Assembly (NCBI GenBank): GCA_902728285.1 | Contig: CACVBU010000590.1 | Location: 186,001 to 250,000, forward strand | Reading direction: 5' to 3' | DNA: 64,000 nt | Source: Clytia hemisphaerica | Lineage: Eukaryota > Cnidaria > Hydrozoa > Leptothecata > Clytiidae | Shown here: positions 57,201 to 64,000 of the stretch, one piece after another | Layout of the letters: the number at the start of each line of letters is the position of its first letter | Numbering within the stretch: the first letter of the stretch is position 1 | Program-made: the position numbers and the translations under genes | Notes under the pieces: model-generated | Told to the model about the DNA's origin: nothing | Database searches by the model: none | Seen by the model: only the letters and a program-made list of their open reading frames with translations

Positions 57201-59222
57201 ACAAAAAATATGTCGGTATTTCGGTGTTTGAGATGCTTTTCGGTGACGGAAAATGTTAAATTTTCAATCGGTGATACGGTAATTTTTCTCGAAACGTCAA
57301 AGAAACGGTGTTAAAATCAAGGGTTATTTCTCAGAAATCCCTCCTATGTGATATGTCATATTAGAATTAATTTTGAAAAAAAACATGATAATAAGCAAAA
57401 TCTTGGAAATACTATTCATCTTTTGTCGACAGCTTGAAAAAAATGTCGGTGTCGGTATTTCGTAAAAAATGTGTCGGTATTGCGGTAATTTTGTGAAAAA
57501 CTGTCGGTATTTCGGTGTCCAGGACCCTCGTACGCCCCCCACTTTAGACTTAGGACCTTAGGATCTGAGGATCCAAAAGTTCAAAAATGGTCCAATAAGG
57601 CTCATGATATAGCCTGGAAGTCTTTAAAACCGAGCCAAATTGAAATATGCGATTAAATTTAGGAGATAGCCCAAAATCAACTTTCTTGCCCGAACTCCAA
57701 ATTTCGAAAAACGAGGAAATAAGCTTAATTCTCAATAGATTTCGACCATGATTGTAGACTAACTAAAAAAGACTCAAATTCATCATAAAGAATCTTTTTT
57801 ATTTTTTATTTTCAAAGAGCTCAAAGAATCCACAAGAATAGCAAGCATGTCAGAGATGAACTCCTCAAATTGGTTTACAAAGATGGCACCCTCCGTATCT
57901 CTGACCCAGGTAACCCTAACGACGGCAGCCGAAAATCAACCATTCAGTATGATATCAGTCGCTATAGTTACGACAAAACAACAGGGCAGAGTAACATTGA
58001 ACCAGTTTGGACATGGAAAGTACAAAGAGATGAAAATACAACGTCAGCCGAAGTTGAGAAGAAATTTTTAGCAAAATCTGAATGGTTTATGAGGCGCCAT
58101 TCTGCTCAAAATGTTGGTGTTTGTAGTATGCCGTGCGGAATTGGTCAATATATGGAACATGATCAAAACTACGTTAGAAATAAATGTTGTTGGACTTGCC
58201 GTAAATGTCCCACAGATCACATTGTTGTCAACAACACTTGTATCGAATGTAAAAATACGGAATTTCCGGATGAGCAGCATACCCGGTGTTTATCTTTACC
58301 GATCAAAGCCATCACTTGGGGATCGAACGTGATTTCAATCATTTTTGTCCTGTTTTCAGTGGTAGGACTATTCCTAACCATCTGTGTGGCCCTGATATTC
58401 TCGAAAAACAATGATAATAGAATTGTCAGAGCATCTGGCCGTGATCTCTGCTACACAATTATGTTTGGTATATGTATGATTTTTGTATGTCCGTTCCTCT
58501 TCCTTACTGAAACTAATAAAGCTTCTTGTATCATACGTGGCGCTTTACCCGGCTTCGCATTTCTGACGTGTTACGCTCCTTTGTTTTTAAAAACAAACCG
58601 TATCTATCGGATCTTTTTCAGCGCACGTGTTTCCGTATCTCGACCATCATTGGTTAGTTCCCAGTCTCAGTTCGCAGCTTTGTTCGGTGTTTTAGCTGTC
58701 CAGATTATCTTGAGTATCGTTTGGTTCACGTCACAGATTCCTATCCCCGAATCGCAGGTTTCAAAGTCCGGAAATTACGTCACCATTCATTGTAGCTCTG
58801 ATGCCAATCCAGTTCTCATGATCCTGAACCTCTCATTAAGTGTCTTGTTTATGATTTGCTGCACCGTATTAGCCTTCAAGACGCGTCGTTTCCCGAAGAA
58901 TTACAACGAGGCTAAATACATCGGTCTCACTTTGTATATAACCTGCGTCGTATGGTCACTTTTCCTACCAATCTTCTTCCTAACGCGTTCGGTCGATTAT
59001 GATTTCCTTCGTGAATACCTAATGTGTATCGTATGTATTTTGATCGGTTTTGTCACGCTTTTCGGAATGTTTGGACCAAAGATCATTATGATATATCATG
59101 CGCCGCCACAGGGATCGAGCCAAGGAAGCCTCCCGACATGGTATATAACAAATTCAAGAGACGAAACAGAACATGACCGTGAAAATACCGCTTTCACAAC
59201 CATAACACCTGAGCGATCTTAA
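54255..59222 (+). CDS. Class C GPCR, metabotropic glutamate receptor-like, 889 aa, 3 exons
   Basis: Exons 54255-54372, 55495-56641 and 57818-59222 join in phase (1, then 2). A signal peptide (MAKHLLPLLVLLFLEAML) leads into a Venus-flytrap ligand domain (about 45-500: GGFEVIGVFPFNE, FLIGPYSSETSYYGSI, LPSISYSATYSDF, NWTYVGVISSHGYDGERD). A cysteine-rich linker (about 522-585: VCSMPCGIGQY, CCWTCRKCP, CIEC) is followed by seven transmembrane helices (about 588-835), including FLTCYAPLFLKTNRIYRIF and FPKNYNEAKYIGLTLYITC, close to the mGluR consensus. Length is typical of mGluRs (870-910). The short, hydrophilic C-tail lacks a Homer ligand that I can see. Ser/Thr of the amino-acid-binding motif (SSETS, SYSAT) are kept, but the position of the mGluR GNYGE tyrosine reads GYDGE, so the ligand may not be glutamate. 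Poly(A) signals follow at 59549-59582. Confidence 0.92.
55246..55440 (-). other. Antisense open frame in GPCR intron 1
   Basis: Minus-strand frame with a charged, helix-like stretch (HKLAQQCLDQEIDKTENSLM ... ILEKFRKIRKTSAKNN) ending in a stop. It looks coding-like but is not recognised; it could be a fragment of a mobile element or a small antisense exon. Confidence 0.25.
57012..57757. repeat. Dispersed repeat in GPCR intron 2, copy of 39424-39870
   Basis: atcatggtcgaattatttga ... ttttgaaaccacaatcgatt and the end aaaacgaggaaataagctta match 39424-39870. This copy lacks the 129-bp duplication and is split by the element at 57134-57540. Confidence 0.78.
57134..57540. mobile_element. GGGGGGCGTAC-ended MITE with 8-bp TSD (hAT-like), copy 2
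   Basis: Inverted ends gggggggcgtacc / ctcgtacgcccccc; exact 8-bp duplications actttaga at 57126-57133 and 57541-57548. The interior is a series of tcggt(a/g)ttt(c/g)gg phrases. 8-bp TSDs suit the hAT superfamily. 407 bp, non-coding. Confidence 0.85.
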
Positions 59223-59548
59223 TGATATCACATATCACCATAAGATGGGGCTTGGTGTAAAGACAATGAAACAATGACACTAATCATTATTCCCTTGGCA
59301 ACATTTTGTGTACGTCCATTTAACATTACCATGTGGTCGTTGAGTTGATGTGTTATGCAGGCAGGGATAGCTCTGAGTATTCTGTAAAACATTTTCAAGC
59401 GTTACAGTGGCATGTCCAAAGTAAAAGTGAAGCAGTTCCATTCACTTTCGGATTATCAAACATAACCGTGAAAGAAGCGCCTTAAAATGTAGATCAACTT
59501 GATAGCTGTATGAAGTTTATGACGTCATAAACATCACGTAACATTACA

Positions 59549-59582
59549 TAATAAAACTCAAAATATATTAGTTATGAATAAA
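59549..59582 (+). terminator. Poly(A) signals after the class C GPCR
   Basis: Two AATAAA hexamers (ataataaaactc near 59550 and atgaataaagta near 59577), about 330-360 bp after the stop codon and in the right orientation. Confidence 0.55.
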
Positions 59583-61270
59583 GTACATAAATTACCCGAA
59601 AAATTAGAAAATGGCAAGGCCAAGACCTGTGAAAGAAACTCAAAATTGGTCGTAAACTAAAAGTCATATAAACATCAAATTCTGACCAGATTATTATAGA
59701 TATATTGCGTCGTTATGCATAAGATTCCCTTTCCTGCACTAAGATTCCTTTGCCACTTTTCTACCGCAAGAAAACAAGAACTCCGGGTAGTTGAAAAATG
59801 AGCTTGCTTCAGAAATTAGGCTGTTTCGTAAGGGAACAGAAGACTTTCCGTACCTTTATAAGAAAACCCACTCCAATCTCATGCTAGCCCGGGGTCACTT
59901 ATAGCTTTTTGATAGACTGGATGGCGCTAATAAGTTACTTCACTGGACTCAGCGCCATCCAAAATCATCAGAGAGCAAAGTTCAGTCGGAAGCAGACTTG
60001 TCTAATCTCATGCCGGCTATCCCAGGAAAAATAGCGGAAAAATTCCGGAAAAGTTAAGAGAATCTTAGTGCGGGAAAGGGATTCTTATGCAAAACGGTGG
60101 AACATGTGGGGGCGGGAACGTTATTGTGAGGAATAATTTATTTACATGAGTTTGAAATGAGAATATATGTATATTTTATCTTTTAATTATTACCATTTGT
60201 GAATTCATCAAATCAACCTTCTTCAACCCTCTATTCTGACTTTTAGAAAATGGAACTTCTCCAAAAATTTAGTAAATACAGATAAGATTCGTGTTGTTTT
60301 CCAGTTTAGTTTTTTTTGAGAAATTTCAGTGGTAAACTTAGCCTGGAAACCTTGTGACGAAAATATTGACTTTCATGACCTAAGGGCTAGACTCGAGACT
60401 CCTGGATGGGAAATGAAGCCACTCAAGTGGCCCATCCGCCCCAGAGAAATCTCAGCAAAACAATTTTTGTCCCCATTACGTAACTTTGCGTAACTTTACA
60501 ATGAAAAAGTTTTCAGCAACTGTTTCTCACTGTTGATGAATTTTTTGAAACATTTTTTGTTTCAGAAATCGATTTGTATATGTTTTCTTTCCTTCATTTG
60601 AGGTGGGGCCACCACTAGCAACTTTTTCAAAGTAAAACTTTTTGCGTGTTGCAAATGTTTTTATTTGATGAAAATTATTCAAGTAAATTAACTGTGCCAT
60701 TTTATAACTTCGCGATAGGAGTGTGTAGGTGTAACCTGACTCTCTCTGCAGTATCTATAGCGTTTATCTAATTATCATAAACAATTATGAACTCCTGAAA
60801 ATTTATTCAGGAAACAAAAGAGAAATCAAAAAAAAAAGAAACAAAAAAAACATTTTATTTTTCTAGAACACACGGTGTGAAAAATAACTTAGATTCATCG
60901 TACAAATTTGCCATGGAAACGAGACAAGAAAATATCACAAGACAACTCCAGAGAATAAAAGACTCGAAGAGCCTATAATATAAATTGTAGAAAAATTAAA
61001 AATATATATTCAGATACATTTGATTCAACCAGCTTATTGCAAAAAAAAGCATAACAATTTATCATTGAAATATAATGTGGTGATTTTTTTTATGGACGGA
61101 AAATAAATACCTGGAAGAAAGATTTTGAAGCACTTAAAAGGCAAAGGAATAAACGGAAAAAAAGCAAAGTCATTCCTAACTTTAAAGAAAAGAAGATAGA
61201 GTATCCTTGAAATTGAAAGGAAAAACGATTCGTGTAAATATCTTGTAATTTATCTCCAATTCCAACTAAG
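59583..61270. other. Intergenic between GPCR and C19orf12 homologue
   Basis: No gene recognised. The last 60 bp before 61271 (A/T-rich, ending caactaag) form the leader of the C19orf12 frame. I see no family repeats beyond AT-rich runs. Confidence 0.4.
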
Positions 61271-61720
61271 ATGCCAATTACTCCTGAAGACTTTATCTGT
61301 TATCTAAGTATTCTTAGCGATGAGATTAATCTTAAAGTTGGAATCCCACAACACTTCAAGGGCGGAATCATCACAGGTACATCAGCTACAGTGGGCGGCT
61401 TTTGTGGCGGACCTTTGGGAGTCTTAATGGGCGGTGCTTTCGGAGGAACGTTAGCTGCAATCAGTTGTAAGGACCAACAAAAATATGTTAAAGATGTTTT
61501 ACTAACATTGAAACGAGATGAAAGATATTGTATTTATGAATATTTCAAGACAAACTTACTGGAACACGAATTTGGAAAATGTAAGAGTTATTCCGAATTG
61601 AGCTCTCGATTAGAACGAGATTTGGATTTGAAACATGACGTCATTCGAGTTTTAAAAGAGTTTGTTGTTGGTCAATGGAAAGTGCAGATCATCGATGAAC
61701 GTTTGGGAAATCATAAATAA
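61271..61720 (+). CDS. C19orf12: C19orf12 homologue, small membrane-associated protein, 149 aa
   Basis: Single-exon frame. It matches the C19orf12 family throughout: an N-terminal amphipathic stretch (MPITPEDFICYLSILSDE), then a long glycine-zipper hydrophobic hairpin (about residues 31-66: GGIITGTSATVGGFCGGPLG, VLMGGAFGGTL) and a hydrophilic C-terminal domain with helices and a conserved ending (FVVGQWKVQIIDERLG, comparable to the human YVTKELRAEIQYDD). Human C19orf12 is of the same size, sits at ER/mitochondrial contact sites and lipid droplets, and is mutated in the neurodegeneration MPAN. Its exact biochemical role is not established. The frame appears intact; AATAAA overlaps the stop codon (61716-61721) and may be fortuitous. 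This protein is often in multi-copy families in invertebrates. Confidence 0.9.
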   Translation: MPITPEDFICYLSILSDEINLKVGIPQHFKGGIITGTSATVGGFCGGPLGVLMGGAFGGTLAAISCKDQQKYVKDVLLTLKRDERYCIYEYFKTNLLEHEFGKCKSYSELSSRLERDLDLKHDVIRVLKEFVVGQWKVQIIDERLGNHK

Positions 61721-61744
61721 ACAAATCAAAGTGTGTCTCAATAC

Positions 61745-62024
61745 AGGGCCATTCCATTTTATATCCATACAGAAGGATTAAGCTTTTCCTTGGGCTAATC
61801 TGAAGAAGAATTTCCAGGGGGGTCTAACAAAAGTTTTTTTTCTTCTAACGGTTAAAACATTATTTTAAAAGTTCCAGGGATAAAAAATGGTTTTAGTTTA
61901 CCCTATCTCAATTTTAAGGTACGAAAAAGAATTTTTCTAAGGAATTTTCTGTAAATTTTGCCATTTTCCAGGGGGTATATTCACCACCACCCCTGTATGG
62001 ATTTTAAATGGAACAACCCAATTT
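61745..62024. mobile_element. TIR element, gggc.(a/g)ttccatttta ends, copy 1
   Basis: Left gggccattccattttatatc-catacag; right cctgtatggattttaaatgg-aacaaccca, inverted. The interior has ccaggggg / aacatta(t)tttaaaagttcca phrases. Same family as 63585-63879. Confidence 0.72.
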
Positions 62025-62232
62025 ACAGCGGAAACACAAAACGGCTGTAAAATTTGATAGACTACGACGACTATTCCACTTCCGAATACCGCTATATTAG
62101 TTGAATTATATCATAAGTTACAGTATGATAAGTAATAGATGATTCAATCAAGATCAGAGCTTTCATAAGATGCTCTCGATTCTAAAAATGAAACTTGAAG
62201 TCTATCACGATTTAAATTTTGATATTTTCTTA

Positions 62233-62507
62233 CACCCCTTCTCAATCTCACCAGTCCAGTAAGATTTTTTAAAACAACTGACCAAAACTCGATGGGGATT
62301 GATATTTTTTATGGCTGGGAACTTAAATTCCATTGTTTTCGAGTCACAAAACTCAGTGGGGATAGAAAAAAAAGCACAATATTTTGCAGTGAGGATTCGC
62401 TCTTCTGATTATTTTCTTCAGAGATAAAAGTTAAAAGTATACTTTTCTATCGGACAATATTTTGGTCAATTTTTCAGGGGTCCCAGTGGGTCTGTGAGAA
62501 GGGGGTG
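62233..62507. mobile_element. CACCCC hairpin-like MITE
   Basis: Left caccccttctcaatctcacc; right tcccagtgggtctgtgagaa-gggggtg, inverted; interior tcgatggggattgat and gtggggatag phrases as in other copies. Confidence 0.78.
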
Positions 62508-62734
62508 CAGTTTTCTTGTACACATTTCAAAAGATACAGCATTTTTCTGTCTCCAATTCAGATTTGTTTGAGACCGACTTTAAGTAATCTGTTTGACATT
62601 TATGGAACGACCCCCTGATAACCTGGAGTCTTTCCCATAAACATGTTTTTATTGACTGTTTCTTTTACTAACTGGAATTGAATATTGATAAGAGTCAACT
62701 TGCTACTTTTTTCTGGACAAACTGAAACCAAGGA

Positions 62735-63101
62735 AATAAAAGCACGGAGGGCTAGAAGTTAATCTCTTAGACAGGATTTGAAGCCATTGAATCCTACCAA
62801 AGTTGCGCGGCCTAGTGGATTTCACACAACTTACGGATTAAAAGTAAAATTTACCGCCAGATTTTCTAAAATGTACCACTCGAAAACAAAGAAATCGCTA
62901 GATTCAATCTATCATAAAAAATACGGTGCACATTTTAAAGGCTTCACTTTTTCCTGCCTGAGAAAGGTTAAAGATTCGCTTCTTGTCCTTTGGGCTTCTA
63001 TTTCATTAACTACAATTATGGTATTTGATGACGAATATACAGTAAAAAGTTTTTGTTTCAATATCATCAATATCACCAGCATCATACTGGAATTGAAATA
63101 A
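62735..63101 (+). other. Dispersed repeat and unrecognised open frame
   Basis: 62735-62825 is the inverted counterpart of 42890-42990. An open frame 62778-63101 (107 codons) overlaps it and encodes nothing I recognise; it is probably a by-product of the repeat. Confidence 0.35.
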
Positions 63102-63149
63102 TTGAACAAAAAACTAAAATGAAAGATTTTATGTCTACGAAGCATTCTG

Positions 63150-63365
63150 GTTACACGCTTTTATATAAGAACGCCCAAAATCTTGAAGCCTTCAAATGTA
63201 ACTTTTCGATTTTAGGCCTAAATTTGTACTTAAAATTGTTCTTATTTTTCAACATTTTGTAAGTATTTTTGTGCAATTTCTTAAGAAATTGGGTGTTTTA
63301 GAGTCCGCAGTCTTAAAATGTTCTTAACTTGTTCTTAATATTTTGGTCATCGAAGCCTTATGTTC
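63150..63365. repeat. Fragment of the acgttttttt MITE family
   Basis: ataagaacgcccaaaatcttgaa, ggcctaaatttgtacttaaa-attgttctt and aacttgttcttaatattttgg match the family in reverse orientation. One terminus is eroded. Confidence 0.55.
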
Positions 63366-63584
63366 GTATAATCATATCATACCTAGACTCATACTAAAAT
63401 GAGAGCTTAAGAAGCATGGTGTACCGACTTCAACGTTGGTAAATCAAAGGCTAGACTATAATAATTAAACTTGAGCTTTCCTAGTAAATTTAAAACCCTT
63501 GTAAATAGAAATTTTACATTATCTAACCTAGAGACTTTATATCATAGATTATAACTTTCCATTTCTGCTAAAGCAGGTAACATT

Positions 63585-63879
63585 TCTTCCCACCCTCCAT
63601 TTCATAACCATACAACAGGGGGGGGGGGTAGACGAACATTTCCAAGGGGGCCAAAGAAACGTTTCTCATTTTTCCAGGGTGTTAAACATAACTTTTAAGA
63701 ATTCCAGGGGGTAAAAGATTGATTTTAGTTTGTCCACCCTCACTTTACGGCAAGAAAAGAGAATTTTTTCCAAGGATCCTTTTGCAATTTTTCCATTTTG
63801 CAGACATTTCCAAGAAATTTGTTTTGACTTGAAAAGGTTGGCCCACCCCCTGTATGGAAATTTTATGGAACAGCCCAAT
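63585..63879. mobile_element. TIR element, gggc.(a/g)ttccatttta ends, copy 2
   Basis: Left ccctccatttcataaccata-caacaggggg; right ccccctgtatggaaatttta-tggaacagccca. The interior shares ccaggg(t/g)gt(t/a)aaa and catttccaag phrases with 61745-62024. Confidence 0.7.
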
Positions 63880-64000
63880 GTACCCTGGACATTAAACCAA
63901 ACCGTAGAGTTCAGAGTACCTTAATCTAATTAATTTTCGCCTGGGTATTCGTACACTCTTTAATTTTCGGGTATATTTGAGTGTTTTTTTTATGAAAAAA

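Noticed and set aside
58111..58332. A 73-codon frame within GPCR exon 3 with cysteines.
   Set aside because: It is out of frame with the receptor, whose cysteine-rich domain explains the sequence.

Overview
This window looks like AT-rich genomic DNA from an invertebrate animal. It holds long spliced genes with GT-AG introns, conserved animal protein families (importin-7, a NACHT/WD40 NTPase, a class C GPCR, C19orf12), and introns packed with small inverted-repeat transposons, SINE-like tRNA derivatives, a tyrosine-recombinase retrotransposon and a non-LTR retrotransposon. No bacterial operon, CRISPR array or plasmid/phage feature is visible. I cannot fix the phylum from sequence alone; the gene content suits an early-branching or other soft-bodied invertebrate.

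Layout. 1-3.1 kb: the N-terminal half-start of an importin-7/8 gene on the minus strand, running off the left edge, with one apparent 1-nt frameshift. 3.3-6.2 kb: degenerate tandem repeats and one orphan exon-like segment. 6.27-11.93 kb: a damaged DIRS-type retrotransposon (gag, RT-RNase H, tyrosine recombinase) between 151-bp direct repeats. 11.9-14.5 kb: repeat-rich intergenic DNA. 14.5-39.2 kb: a single large minus-strand gene that I could assemble by eye from 19 exons with a continuous reading frame (1,528 codons plus stop): an N-myristoylation-type start, DUF4062, NACHT NTPase, and C-terminal WD40-like repeats (NWD/TEP1-like STAND protein). Its introns hold most of the mobile elements. 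39.2-45.7 kb: satellite-like repeats, foldback elements and a TIR element. 45.7-48.7 kb: a minus-strand non-LTR retrotransposon with a restriction-like endonuclease, nearly intact but with one frameshift. 48.7-54.2 kb: MITEs and a tandem array. 54.26-59.22 kb: a three-exon plus-strand gene for an 889-aa metabotropic-glutamate-receptor-like class C GPCR. 61.27-61.72 kb: a single-exon C19orf12 homologue. 61.7-64 kb: more MITEs.

The host genes do not appear to form a functional cluster; importin, STAND NTPase, GPCR and membrane protein are ordinary neighbours. The more unusual material is in the mobile DNA: a TIR family with 7-bp target duplications, TTAA-flanked elements carrying a conserved 66-codon reading frame, a splice donor that coincides with a MITE end, and paired long hairpins. 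I did not find a convincing wholly new system. All exon boundaries and family assignments are by-eye calls.
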